Positions 26,207-34,545 of a DNA stretch of 64,000 nt are shown one piece after another. Position 1 is the first letter of the stretch; every line of letters begins with the position of its first letter. The notes beneath the pieces are model-generated. The model was not told where the DNA came from. It did not search any database and was given only the letters and a program-made list of their open reading frames with translations. Origin of the DNA: JAVVHH01 sp965199585. Lineage in GTDB: Bacteria; Pseudomonadota; Alphaproteobacteria; Acetobacterales; Acetobacteraceae. The position numbers were made by a program, and so were the translations under genes. The stretch spans positions 1,178,001-1,242,000 of the forward strand of contig CBDASI010000002.1 in assembly GCA_965199585.1 (NCBI GenBank), read 5' to 3'.

Positions 26207-26497
26207 TCATGCGGAGTTTTCCCGCATGGTCGCGTTCAATCGATCGAGCGATGCGGCCAACCGCTGAAGTTCCAACTTCAAGAACCCGGTCTTGGTCGGC
26301 GGGAGATCGAGTGCCTTGGCGCAGAGCAGACCGACATGATGCTGCAATCCCTGGATGTCGACGTGACGTTGGCTGGCGACCAAAGTCTGCGTGACAGCAA
26401 CCATTCGAGCGGTTTGATCGGCGATGGCCAATACCTCGGCCTCGGCATCGAATGCCGGACCGAGGGCAGGGGAGGGATGAGGACCGCCTTGCAACAT
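26207..26497 (-). CDS. Small hypothetical protein in flagellar operon
   Basis: I do not recognise this 96-residue protein. It is mostly helical and soluble, with no signal or membrane segment; the central part (VAVTQTLVASQRHVDIQGLQ) and the C-terminal LKLELQRLAASLDRLNATMR look like amphipathic or coiled-coil helices. It contains a CAKALDLPPTKTGF stretch. It starts at an ATG at 26497 and ends 25 bases before fliO, so it is probably the first gene of the fliO-fliP transcript. Context suggests an accessory export or rod-assembly role, but this is inference only. Confidence 0.6.
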   Translation of the reverse strand: MLQGGPHPSPALGPAFDAEAEVLAIADQTARMVAVTQTLVASQRHVDIQGLQHHVGLLCAKALDLPPTKTGFLKLELQRLAASLDRLNATMRENSA

Positions 26498-26526
26498 GCA
26501 TGCATCTTGCCGGCTAAAGATTAGCG

Positions 26527-26562
26527 AATGGTTACTAGTCCGCTTCAGGCTTCCTTAACCAT
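26527..26562. promoter_or_regulatory. Candidate CtrA half-sites in divergent flagellar promoter
   Basis: The 106-base gap between the minus-strand unknown gene and flgB contains AATGGTTA (26527-26534) and TTAACCAT (26555-26562), inverted copies of the TTAACCAT element associated with CtrA-controlled flagellar genes in Caulobacter. One faces each direction of transcription. Neither forms a full TTAA-N7-TTAA box, so the assignment is tentative. Confidence 0.38.
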
Positions 26563-26603
26563 TTGCCGACATCCTGGGCTGACGAAGCATAGGAGAGGTG
26601 CGA

Positions 26604-26987
26604 ATGGACCCGACCGATATCGGCCTGTTCCGGCTGGCCGAAAAACGCCTGAACTGGGTTGAGCAGCGTCAGCAGGTGCTCGCTCAGAACATCGCCAATG
26701 CCTACACGCCCGATTTCAAAGCGCGCGACCTATCGCCGTTCGAATCCAGCCTGGCCGAGCAAGGCGTTACTGTTTCGCGCACCGATCCGGCACATCTCGA
26801 AGGCTTCCATTCGGCGGCGTCCGGTAAGGAAGTGCCCGGTCGGGGCAAGTCACCGACCGGTAATACCGTCGGCATGGAAGAACAGCTCGGAAAAATAGCG
26901 GACACCGCGAGTACGCAAGAGCTGGTGACGAACCTGTATCATAAATATCAGGGCATGTTCAAAATGGTCCTCGGGCGTAGTGGATAA
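26604..26987 (+). CDS. flgB: Flagellar basal-body rod protein FlgB
   Basis: FlgB is a proximal rod subunit exported by the flagellar type III system. The 127-residue product has the conserved N-terminal rod motif QNIANAYTPDFKARDLSPFE (about 29-48) and a C-terminal helix LVTNLYHKYQGMFKMVLGRSG. The ATG at 26604 has a strong ribosome site (AGGAGAGG) just upstream; a GTG at 26598 is less likely. It is the first gene of the flgB-flgC-fliE-fliQ-fliR-flhB operon, with candidate CtrA half-sites in the upstream gap. Confidence 0.95.
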   Translation: MDPTDIGLFRLAEKRLNWVEQRQQVLAQNIANAYTPDFKARDLSPFESSLAEQGVTVSRTDPAHLEGFHSAASGKEVPGRGKSPTGNTVGMEEQLGKIADTASTQELVTNLYHKYQGMFKMVLGRSG

Positions 26988-26992
26988 TTATC

Positions 26993-27400
26993 ATGGACAT
27001 CAGCAAAGCCATTGCGATCTCCGCCTCCGGCATGGATGCACAGACCGCTCGACTGCGCGTAATTGCCGAAAACCTCGCCAACCAGGACTCGACCGGCTCG
27101 AGCCCGGGCGCGGAACCCTACCGGCGCAAGACCATCACCTTCGAAGACAAGCTCGACAAGGAATTGGGCGTCGACACGGTCAAAGTCCGCAAGGTCGGCG
27201 TCGATAAGAGTGAACTGCCCAAGCGTTACGACCCGTCGCATCCCGCGGCTGATGCGGAGGGCTACGTGCGGACGCCGAACGTAAACTCCTTCGTCGAGAT
27301 CATGGACATGCGCGAGGCTCAGCGTGGCTACAGCGCCAACTTGAACGTCATGGAGGTTACCCGAACCATGCTCACCCGAACCATCGATCTGCTCAAATGA
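26993..27400 (+). CDS. flgC: Flagellar basal-body rod protein FlgC
   Basis: FlgC is a proximal rod protein. The 135-residue product carries the N-terminal rod signature ASGMDAQTARLRVIAENLAN (about 10-29), the GYVRTPNVN segment near 89-97 that marks FlgC/FlgG-type proteins, and a C-terminal helix RTMLTRTIDLLK. It starts 5 bases after flgB, and its stop overlaps the fliE ATG (ATGA), so translation is probably coupled. Confidence 0.96.
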   Translation: MDISKAIAISASGMDAQTARLRVIAENLANQDSTGSSPGAEPYRRKTITFEDKLDKELGVDTVKVRKVGVDKSELPKRYDPSHPAADAEGYVRTPNVNSFVEIMDMREAQRGYSANLNVMEVTRTMLTRTIDLLK

Positions 27401-27714
27401 GTACTATTCCTACCCTGACCGTCACTCCGTCCTCTGCAGTCAATGCCTATGCGCGCGTTCAGGACGGCTCGTTTGACACGCCAGCGACTGCGTCTGGCTC
27501 GGGCTTCGGCGATGCGCTCGCCCGAGCCATTCAAGGCGTTGCCGACACCGGCAACAAAGCCGACGCAGAGTCTGTGAAAGCCATCAGCGGACAGGGTAAC
27601 CTGACGGAAGTCGCCACCGCCGTCACCCGTGCCGAACTCTCGATGCAGACGGCTCTCGCGATCCGCGACCGCGTCGTTCAGTCGTATCAAGAGATCACCC
27701 GGATGCAGATCTAG
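27397..27714 (+). CDS. fliE: Flagellar hook-basal body protein FliE
   Basis: FliE links the MS ring to the rod. The 105-residue product has a variable N-terminus and the conserved C-terminal region VTRAELSMQTALAIRDRVV followed by QSYQEITRMQI, which is diagnostic for FliE. The ATG overlaps the flgC stop, and its stop TAG shares one base with the fliQ GTG (TAGTG). Confidence 0.95.
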   Translation: MSTIPTLTVTPSSAVNAYARVQDGSFDTPATASGSGFGDALARAIQGVADTGNKADAESVKAISGQGNLTEVATAVTRAELSMQTALAIRDRVVQSYQEITRMQI

Positions 27715-27986
27715 TGTCCGATACCGAAATGGCCGGAGCGTTGCGCGACACGCTCTGGGTCGTTCTGAAGCTTGGCGGCCCGATGCTGATCGTCGCCCTC
27801 GTTGTCGGCCTCGTCGTATCGCTGCTTCAGGCGATCACTCAGATTAACGAGGCGACCTTGGTCTTCGTGCCCAAGCTACTCATGCTGTTTGCATCGGTCG
27901 CTCTGCTCGGACCGTTCATGGTGTCAACCCTCGATGCTTATACGCACTCCTTGATGGCGCGCATGATCACCGTCGGCGGTCAGTGA
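27714..27986 (+). CDS. fliQ: Flagellar export protein FliQ
   Basis: FliQ is a two-helix inner-membrane subunit of the export gate. The 90-residue product has two hydrophobic segments (about 20-42 and 50-73) separated by the conserved LLQAITQINEATLVFVPKLL stretch. Start is GTG at 27714. Its stop overlaps the fliR GTG (GTGA). Length is exactly as expected. Confidence 0.96.
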   Translation: MSDTEMAGALRDTLWVVLKLGGPMLIVALVVGLVVSLLQAITQINEATLVFVPKLLMLFASVALLGPFMVSTLDAYTHSLMARMITVGGQ

Positions 27987-28753
27987 CGGACGCGGAACTC
28001 CTTGCGTCGTTACCGAGCCTGGTTTTCGCACTCGCTCTCGTGCTGTGCCGGGTCGGAATGGTGGTGATGCTGTTACCAGGGTTGGCCGAAGTAGAAGCTC
28101 CATCGATGCTGCGTGTCGGGCTAGCATTCGGGATTTCGCTCCTGCTGCTCCCGGTTGTCGCGCCCCACGTTCCGAATGTGCCTGAGGGGATGGCTGGCCC
28201 AAAGATGATCGCTGCCGAATTGGTCACCGGGCTAGCGCTGGGCTGGTTCGCCCGATTACCCGCACTTGCCCTAGGCATGGCCGGCGCGATCATATCGATG
28301 CTTATCGGTTTGGCGAACATCCTCCAGCCCGATCCGGCGCTCGGCGGACAATCTACCGCCTTGGCCCGGCTCTTCGGCATCGCCGCCCCGGTTCTCATCC
28401 TGGCGACCGGCCTCTATACGCTCCCCCTGTCAGCGCTGGCAGGTAGCTACTCGCTGATCGAGCCCGGCGGCGTGCTACCAGCCGGCGACGCTGCGGACCT
28501 GATCATCAAGATCGCCGGCGGCTCATTGTCGCTCGCACTGCAGCTCTCGGCCCCGTTCCTGGTTGCCGGAATAGTCTTTCAATTCGCGGTCGGTCTCGTC
28601 GCCAGGGTCGCACCGCAACTGCAGGCCTTTTCGATCGCCGCTCCTGGTCAAATTCTGGGCGGGATCGTCCTGCTGGGCATTCTCGCCTCACGCTTGCTTT
28701 CCACGTGGGAAAGCGGAGTGTCGGCGAGTTGGATGGCACTTCCCGGCTCCTGA
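27983..28753 (+). CDS. fliR: Flagellar export protein FliR
   Basis: FliR is the inner-membrane export-gate subunit that completes the FliPQR pore. The 256-residue, multi-helix product contains the conserved LPSLVFALALVLCRVGMVVM N-terminus, a central GMAGAIISMLIGLANILQPDP segment, and C-terminal VGLVARVAPQLQAFSIAAPGQ. The start is GTG at 27983, overlapping the fliQ stop. flhB follows after 3 bases. Confidence 0.95.
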   Translation: MTDAELLASLPSLVFALALVLCRVGMVVMLLPGLAEVEAPSMLRVGLAFGISLLLLPVVAPHVPNVPEGMAGPKMIAAELVTGLALGWFARLPALALGMAGAIISMLIGLANILQPDPALGGQSTALARLFGIAAPVLILATGLYTLPLSALAGSYSLIEPGGVLPAGDAADLIIKIAGGSLSLALQLSAPFLVAGIVFQFAVGLVARVAPQLQAFSIAAPGQILGGIVLLGILASRLLSTWESGVSASWMALPGS

Positions 28754-28756
28754 CCC

Positions 28757-29794
28757 ATGGCGGAGAGCGAAGACCGGACACTTCCCGCTAGCGAGCGTCG
28801 CCGCCAACAAGCGCGCGACGAGGGCCAAGTCCCACTGTCCCGCGAGCTCGTTGCCGTCAGCAGCCTCGGCGTGATGGCGCTCGTGCTCGCCATGATGGCC
28901 CCTGGCTTACTCCATACGCTCGAGCGGCAACTCACCGCGATGCTCGCCAACCCCACCACCAACCCGGGTGTCGCTCTGCGCCAGGCGACGTTCGCGTTGC
29001 TGCAATTCGTCCTGCCGATCGCCGGCGCCGTCATACTCGCGAGCAGCGCCACCGTCCTGGTGCAGACCGGCTGGCTTTTCCATCTGAACGCCCTGATGCC
29101 GGATCTGGCTCGGCTCGACCCGCGCCGCGGCTTCAAGCGTGTCTTCAGTCTCAACAACACAATTGAAGCGGCCAAGTCGCTCGCCAAGGTCGGCGTGATT
29201 GGTTGGGCTGTCTGGCACGTTCTGTCGGGCGCACTCGTCACGACGGCCGAAACCCTTTCACTCACCACCCCGGCGATGCTGGACCGCCTCGGCCGCGACA
29301 CGCTGCATGTCCTGCTAACCGTCTTGGCGTGCCAAGGAGCGATCGCTCTGTTCGATGTCGGCTGGACCCGGTTCAACCACAGCCGTCAGCTACGAATGTC
29401 GCTCGAGGAGATCAAACAAGAGCACAAGGAGATGGAAGGCGATCCCCGCCTGAAGGCAAAGATTAAGCAGATGCGGGTCGCACGCGCGCGGCGCCGCATG
29501 ATCGCCGCCGTGGCTAAAGCCACCGTCGTCGTCACCAACCCGACCCATTACGCTGTCGCCCTTGTCTATGAACGCGGCAGCCGATCCGCGCCAAAAATCG
29601 TCGCCAAGGGCATGGACGAGGTTGCCGCACGCATCCGCGAAGAGGCCCAGAAACACGGTGTTCCACTCATCCCGAACCCGCCGCTTGCGCGTGCACTCCA
29701 TACGTTGCCGCTCGATGCGGAGGTGCCGGCTGAACACTTCAAAGCCGTTGCAGAGATCATCGCCTTCATCTGGCGCCTAAAAACGCGGGCCTGA
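28757..29794 (+). CDS. flhB: Flagellar export switch protein FlhB
   Basis: FlhB controls the switch from rod/hook to filament export by self-cleavage. The 345-residue product has four membrane helices in the first 200 residues and a cytoplasmic domain with the cleavage motif NPTH at 261-264, intact for autocleavage. The linker with SLEEIKQEHKEMEGDP (about 215-230) is typical. It ends this flagellar operon; flhA is not in the window. Confidence 0.95.
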   Translation: MAESEDRTLPASERRRQQARDEGQVPLSRELVAVSSLGVMALVLAMMAPGLLHTLERQLTAMLANPTTNPGVALRQATFALLQFVLPIAGAVILASSATVLVQTGWLFHLNALMPDLARLDPRRGFKRVFSLNNTIEAAKSLAKVGVIGWAVWHVLSGALVTTAETLSLTTPAMLDRLGRDTLHVLLTVLACQGAIALFDVGWTRFNHSRQLRMSLEEIKQEHKEMEGDPRLKAKIKQMRVARARRRMIAAVAKATVVVTNPTHYAVALVYERGSRSAPKIVAKGMDEVAARIREEAQKHGVPLIPNPPLARALHTLPLDAEVPAEHFKAVAEIIAFIWRLKTRA

Positions 29795-29859
29795 GCCGGA
29801 CGTCTCTTAATCTTCATCCATTTCCAGGAACTCCGCCCTATGGTGCATCCACTCGAATA

Positions 29860-31497
29860 ATGGGACTGAAAACAGTCATGCGCCTGATCAACCTACCCGC
29901 GTATGCGATCGCGCTCTGCAGCATCGCAACGCCGTTCGCAGCGCATGCTGACAACGTCGTCGCCCGCTGGATCCAGGTTGGCCCCGGTAGTTCGTCGTCC
30001 GCCCTGGCTGCGGGTCGCTATGGCGATCAGCCGCTCAACACCACTCCGACCGTCCTCGCGCGGGCCGTCGTCAGCGACGGCAACTGCCCCTCGCTCGTCC
30101 TCGACGGTACGCTGTCACTGCCCATGACCATTCGCTTCACCGGCGCGCAACTCACCGCCACGCCGGGCACCGCCGGCTACACCAACGCCAACACCGCAGG
30201 CTATCCGCAATACTTCGTCAGCCCCACCGCCGTCACGCCCGGCAACTTCCCTGATGGCACCGCCAAAGCGACAACTGCTTGGGGCGAGTGCGAAGCCGTG
30301 CTTCCGCCGGGTCATACGACCGCCACCGTCGGTGGCGTAAACCTGAAGCTGCCCATCGCCAACCCGCAGCGCATCCTCGTCATCGCCGACACGGGCTGCC
30401 GCATGGCCAAAGCCAACCAACAGAACTGCCACGACCCGGCCGGCTTCCCGTTCGCCGCCCTCGCCAATTACGAAGCGCAGTTCAAGCCGGACCTGATCAT
30501 CCACGTCGGCGACTATTTCTATCGCGACACCAATTGCGTCGTCCCCGCCGCCGGATCGGCCGCCGCTCACGACTTCGTCGCCGGCTGCAGCGACCCGACC
30601 AACGCCAATTTCGAGACCTTCGGCGACACATTCGATTCCTGGAACGCCGACGTCCTCTATCCCGGCGCGACGTTGCTCGCCGCAGCCCCCTGGGTCATGG
30701 CCCGTGGCAACCATGAAAGCTGCGGCCGCGGTGCCCGCGGCTGGTACGCCCTACTGGACGCGACGCCGTTCAACGCGAGCCTCGTCAACTGCGCCGGTGG
30801 CGCCGGCGCGACGCCTGTTGCCAACGCCGCCGTCTACAGCGGCGACTTCTCGCCCACCTACTATGTCCCGATGGGCCAAGTCGGTCTGCTGGTCCACGAC
30901 TCCAGCTACGCCAACGACAGCACCGTCGACACCAACATGGCGGCCAACTACGACTATGACCTGACCAGTGCGCTGAACGCCGTCTCCGGCGCGCCATACC
31001 TATTCTATGTCACGCACAAGCCGCCGTTCGGCCTCGTCAGCGGCGCGACGAACGGCTCCGGCGACATCACCGAACAGGTCACGTTCAGCGGCGCCGCAAC
31101 CGCGAACAGCGCGTTTTCGGGCGGCGTTCCGGCCAAGCTGGCGATGTTCCTCTCAGGTCATATCCATCAGTTCGAATACGTGAACTTCGACGATTACGTC
31201 CGCTATGCCCCGCAGATGATCGTCGGCGTCGGTGGCGACAAGCTGGACGCCACGTCGAATCCGGACGCCACGAGCCCAACCTATAGCTACCAGAACCAAG
31301 GCTTCGTAATCCGCAACTCGTCCACCGGCTCGACCACCGCTCAGGTCAACCATGCCTACTCGCAGGCCGAGTTCGGCTTCGCCGTCCTGCAAGCGACGTC
31401 GAACGGCTACCTCGCCAGCGTCTACAACATTGGCGCTTCCCGCGCCGGCCGCTGCACGGTCACCCTGGCCCCGCGCAACATCGCCTGCTGGCAGTAG
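29860..31497 (+). CDS. Secreted calcineurin-like metallophosphoesterase
   Basis: The 545-residue product has a signal peptide (about 6-30, cleavage near AHAD) and a calcineurin-type metallophosphoesterase domain. Metal ligands are visible in VIADTGC (about 175), LIIHVGDYFYRD, MARGNHESC, the FYVTHKPPFG histidine and LSGHIHQFE. The substrate is unknown; purple-acid-phosphatase-like or nucleotidase activity is possible. About 130 residues before the metal domain form a beta-rich, Asn/Thr-rich region. The start at 29860 or at ATG 29878 gives a similar signal peptide. It lies 65 bases downstream of flhB and 65 bases upstream of the SPFH operon, on the same strand. Confidence 0.85.
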   Translation: MGLKTVMRLINLPAYAIALCSIATPFAAHADNVVARWIQVGPGSSSSALAAGRYGDQPLNTTPTVLARAVVSDGNCPSLVLDGTLSLPMTIRFTGAQLTATPGTAGYTNANTAGYPQYFVSPTAVTPGNFPDGTAKATTAWGECEAVLPPGHTTATVGGVNLKLPIANPQRILVIADTGCRMAKANQQNCHDPAGFPFAALANYEAQFKPDLIIHVGDYFYRDTNCVVPAAGSAAAHDFVAGCSDPTNANFETFGDTFDSWNADVLYPGATLLAAAPWVMARGNHESCGRGARGWYALLDATPFNASLVNCAGGAGATPVANAAVYSGDFSPTYYVPMGQVGLLVHDSSYANDSTVDTNMAANYDYDLTSALNAVSGAPYLFYVTHKPPFGLVSGATNGSGDITEQVTFSGAATANSAFSGGVPAKLAMFLSGHIHQFEYVNFDDYVRYAPQMIVGVGGDKLDATSNPDATSPTYSYQNQGFVIRNSSTGSTTAQVNHAYSQAEFGFAVLQATSNGYLASVYNIGASRAGRCTVTLAPRNIACWQ

Positions 31498-31562
31498 CGG
31501 CGCGGCGGCAGCCCGGCACAGACGCCGGCGCCCCGCCGTGATACGTTGACCGCACCCGAATC

Positions 31563-33506
31563 ATGAACGCGATCGATCCCCAGCTGGCCGAATTCGCCGT
31601 CCCGGACGCGTCGGGAGACGCGCCGACCGATCTGCATCGCCGCGCGCTCCCGCCGATACGATGGACCGGTCTCGGCTACATCATCCTGTTCGTCGCCCTC
31701 GCCGCCCTCTGGGCCGCCGCCCCGATCTCGAGCCATCCCGCGCTCGCCGCACTCCGCGGCACACGCCTCGTCCCGATCGCGCTAGGCTCGCTCACGATCG
31801 GCCTTGCTGGCCTGGCCGGCGCTGCGATCCTCACCAGCGCCCGCCTGCGCGCCCACGACCCGGCCCCGACCCGCCGCGTTTCGACGCAGCGCTTCCGTCT
31901 CCGCCTCCCTCGCCGCGCCTTCGGCGACCCGGCGCTCATCGGCCGTGCCGCGCGCTGGCCCCAAGCCCTCCTGGTTGCCCCGCTCGCTTTCGCCGCCATC
32001 GCGCTCGCCGCTCTCCCGCCGGCCGGCCCCACTCCCGGCGGCACCAACGACATCGGCCTCGGCGCCATCCTCATCCTGCTCACCTTCCCGCTGCTCGTCG
32101 CCGAACGCCTGCTCGCTGCGATGCCGACATCCCGCTTGCCCGAGGCGCCCGCCCTCCGCCGTCTGCTCCTCATCCCCGTCCTCGCCTGGCCGATCGCCGG
32201 CCTGATCCGCATTGCCGCCGGCCTCGGGCTTCGCGCAGCCCCCGCGATCGAGGCCACGCTCGCCGTCGCCCTTTCGCTCCTCGCTGCCGAACTCGCCCTT
32301 CGCGCCGTCGCCCGTGCCTTCCTCCCGCCGCCAGCGCCTGCCGCAGCCCGCGCCGCGATCGACCCGCTGCTCGCCCGCATCCTGGCCGACGGCATCGCCC
32401 GCCGCAGCCTCGCCGCCCCGGTCCGCGCCCATCTCGGCATCGACTTCTCGCGCTCGTGGGCACTGCTCTTCTTTCGTCAGGCCGCCCTCCCGATCGTCGC
32501 CCTCCTCGCCCTCGTCACCTGGGGCATCAGCGGCCTGGTCCTGATCGGCATCGACAGCCGCGCCATCTACGAGCGGTTCGGCGCCCCCGTCCGCGTCCTC
32601 GGCCCGGGCCTCCACGCGATCCTCCCCTGGCCGATGGGCCAGACCCACCGCTTGGAATACGGCATCGTCCACGAGATCTCGCCCGGCCTTGCCGAGCCCC
32701 CCGCCAGCATCGCCGCGGCCGAGGGCCCCGCGCCGCCCGACGCCGACCGGCTGTGGGAACAGGCGCATCCCGCCGAGCAAACCCTCCTCGTCGCCAGCCC
32801 GGCCGCCGGCTCCGACGGAACGCGCCAGAGCTTTCAAGTCGTGAGCGCCGATATCCGCCTCCGTTATCGCGTTGGCATGACCGAGGCCGCCGCCCTAGAG
32901 GCGGCCTATGCCGCTGCCGAGCCGGAGACCCTGATGCGCGCCGTGGCCGGCCGAGTTATCGCCGGCTTCGCCGCCGGCCGAACGCTCGATCAGCTGCTCG
33001 GCGAAAACCGCGAGCGCATCGGCGAGACCCTGCGCACCGAGATCCAGTCCCGCCTCGACGCCGACCGCACCGGGCTCGAGATCTCCGCCGTCGTCATAGA
33101 AGCGATCCACCCACCCGCCGGCGCCGCCGAGGCGTATCACGCGGTCCAGGCGGCCGGCATCCTGGCCGTCGCCAGCATCTCCGCCGAGCGGGGCCGCGCT
33201 GCCGCGACTCTCGCCCATGCCAGCCAATACGCCGCCTCCCTAATCGCTCAGTCGCAGGCCGCCGGCGTCGAAGCCACCGCCCGGGCCACCGCCGACTTTG
33301 CCAGCTTCGTCGCCGACCGCGAGTCCGCCGCCGCCCACCCGGTCTCGTTCCCACTTGAACGCCGCCTGACCGCCCTCGGCGCCAGCCTGGCCAAAAGTGT
33401 CCTGACCGTGATTGACCGTCGGATCCCGACCGCCGGCGCACCGACCATCGACCTCCGGCCGCTCACGCCGGTGACCGCCGCGTCCACCCCGCCGAACGCG
33501 GAGTAG
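31563..33506 (+). CDS. Polytopic membrane protein with C-terminal SPFH/band-7 domain
   Basis: The first 320 residues of this 647-residue protein hold about six to seven hydrophobic helices (for example around 36-53, 71-92, 137-153, 166-183, 200-222), rich in Ala and Leu. The C-terminal part (about 325-620) is a band-7/SPFH domain of HflK/stomatin type: IDSRAIYERFGAPVRVLGPG marks its start, and a long Ala/Glu helical region follows. An SPFH domain fused to a polytopic N-terminal domain is unusual, since HflK has one helix. It is first of a four-gene operon; the next gene starts 4 bases on. No protease motif (HEXXH) is seen. Confidence 0.82.
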   Translation: MNAIDPQLAEFAVPDASGDAPTDLHRRALPPIRWTGLGYIILFVALAALWAAAPISSHPALAALRGTRLVPIALGSLTIGLAGLAGAAILTSARLRAHDPAPTRRVSTQRFRLRLPRRAFGDPALIGRAARWPQALLVAPLAFAAIALAALPPAGPTPGGTNDIGLGAILILLTFPLLVAERLLAAMPTSRLPEAPALRRLLLIPVLAWPIAGLIRIAAGLGLRAAPAIEATLAVALSLLAAELALRAVARAFLPPPAPAAARAAIDPLLARILADGIARRSLAAPVRAHLGIDFSRSWALLFFRQAALPIVALLALVTWGISGLVLIGIDSRAIYERFGAPVRVLGPGLHAILPWPMGQTHRLEYGIVHEISPGLAEPPASIAAAEGPAPPDADRLWEQAHPAEQTLLVASPAAGSDGTRQSFQVVSADIRLRYRVGMTEAAALEAAYAAAEPETLMRAVAGRVIAGFAAGRTLDQLLGENRERIGETLRTEIQSRLDADRTGLEISAVVIEAIHPPAGAAEAYHAVQAAGILAVASISAERGRAAATLAHASQYAASLIAQSQAAGVEATARATADFASFVADRESAAAHPVSFPLERRLTALGASLAKSVLTVIDRRIPTAGAPTIDLRPLTPVTAASTPPNAE

Positions 33507-33510
33507 CCCA

Positions 33511-34545
33511 GTGTTCCACGTCCACAGCCACGAACATGACGGGCATGATCATGATCATGATCATGACCACGGCGGCGGCCCCACAGCCAGTCGTCTCGGC
33601 TTTGCCTGGCGCGTCGGCGTGGGCGTCGCCGTCCTCCTCGCCGCCGGCCTCGCCGCCGCCGCCATCTCCGTCCCCGCCGGTCAGGCCATCGTCGTCACCC
33701 GCTTCGGCGCCCCCACCCGCATCCTGACGGAGCCCGGTCTTCACTGGCGCATCCCGGCCCCAGTCGAAGCCTCTATCCCGGTCGACCTCCGCCTCCGCAC
33801 CACCTCGACCGGCCTGCAGGATGTCGGCACCCGGGACGGCCTACGCGTCCTGATGCAGGCCTACGTCGCCTGGCAGGTCCCCAACGACCCGGCCCGCATC
33901 GCGCAATTCATCCGCGCCGTCCGCAATGACCCGGACGAAGCCGCGCGCCAGATCCGCTCCTTCGTCGGCTCCGCTCTGCAGGTCACTGCCTCCAGCTTCG
34001 ACCTGGCTGACCTGGTCAACACCGACCCGGCCGCCATTCGCCTCCCAGCCTTCGAGCAGCGCCTGCGCGACCAGGTCGCCACCAGCCTGCTTGACGGCTA
34101 CGGCATCACCGTCCAGGCCGTCGGCCTCGAGCGCCTCAGCCTCCCCGAAGCCACGCTGGCCGCCACCGTCGGCCGCATGCGCTCCGAACGCGAGACCGTC
34201 GCCGCCGAACGCACCGCCGAGGGCCTCCGCGCCGCCGCGCAGATCCGCTCGGACGCTGCCCGCGACGCCCGCATCACCGTCGCTCGCGCCCGCACCGAAG
34301 CTGCCGAGATCGAGGCCGCCTCCCGCCGCGGCGCCGCCGACATCAACGCCCGCGCCTACACCAGCGACCCGCAGCTCTATCTTCTGCTCCGCTCGCTCGA
34401 CACGCTGCAGACCATCATCGGCGCCAACACCCGCCTCGTCTTGCTCACCGACGCGCCGCCGTTCAACGTCCTGACCGACGGCACCGCCGCGCCCGCCATG
34501 CCGCAACCTGGCCCACCGCCGCCGGCCGCCATCTCTGCGAAATGA
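33511..34545 (+). CDS. HflC/stomatin-like SPFH protein with His/Asp-rich N-terminal tail
   Basis: The 344-residue product has one N-terminal membrane helix (about 33-54) and an SPFH domain (about 55-250: GQAIVVTRFGAPTRILTEPG) followed by a long Ala/Arg/Glu helix. Nine of the first 20 residues are histidines, alternating with aspartates, preceding the helix on the cytoplasmic side if topology is like HflC. Such tails bind Zn, Ni or Co in other proteins. The start is GTG at 33511, 4 bases after the previous gene; the stop overlaps the next ATG (ATGA). A role in assembling a membrane platform around the downstream metal ATPase is inferred from context. Confidence 0.82.
   Translation: MFHVHSHEHDGHDHDHDHDHGGGPTASRLGFAWRVGVGVAVLLAAGLAAAAISVPAGQAIVVTRFGAPTRILTEPGLHWRIPAPVEASIPVDLRLRTTSTGLQDVGTRDGLRVLMQAYVAWQVPNDPARIAQFIRAVRNDPDEAARQIRSFVGSALQVTASSFDLADLVNTDPAAIRLPAFEQRLRDQVATSLLDGYGITVQAVGLERLSLPEATLAATVGRMRSERETVAAERTAEGLRAAAQIRSDAARDARITVARARTEAAEIEAASRRGAADINARAYTSDPQLYLLLRSLDTLQTIIGANTRLVLLTDAPPFNVLTDGTAAPAMPQPGPPPPAAISAK
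33544..33567 (+). repeat. In-frame CATGAT hexanucleotide repeat
   Basis: Four tandem hexamers (three CATGAT and one CATGAC) encode alternating His and Asp residues in the N-terminal tail of the HflC-like protein. Because the unit is six bases, slippage would change tail length without breaking the frame. Confidence 0.8.

Noticed and set aside
29795..31562. Metallophosphoesterase as part of the SPFH operon
   Set aside because: Gaps of 65 bases on each side and a secreted product give no strong case for one operon; kept as separate.
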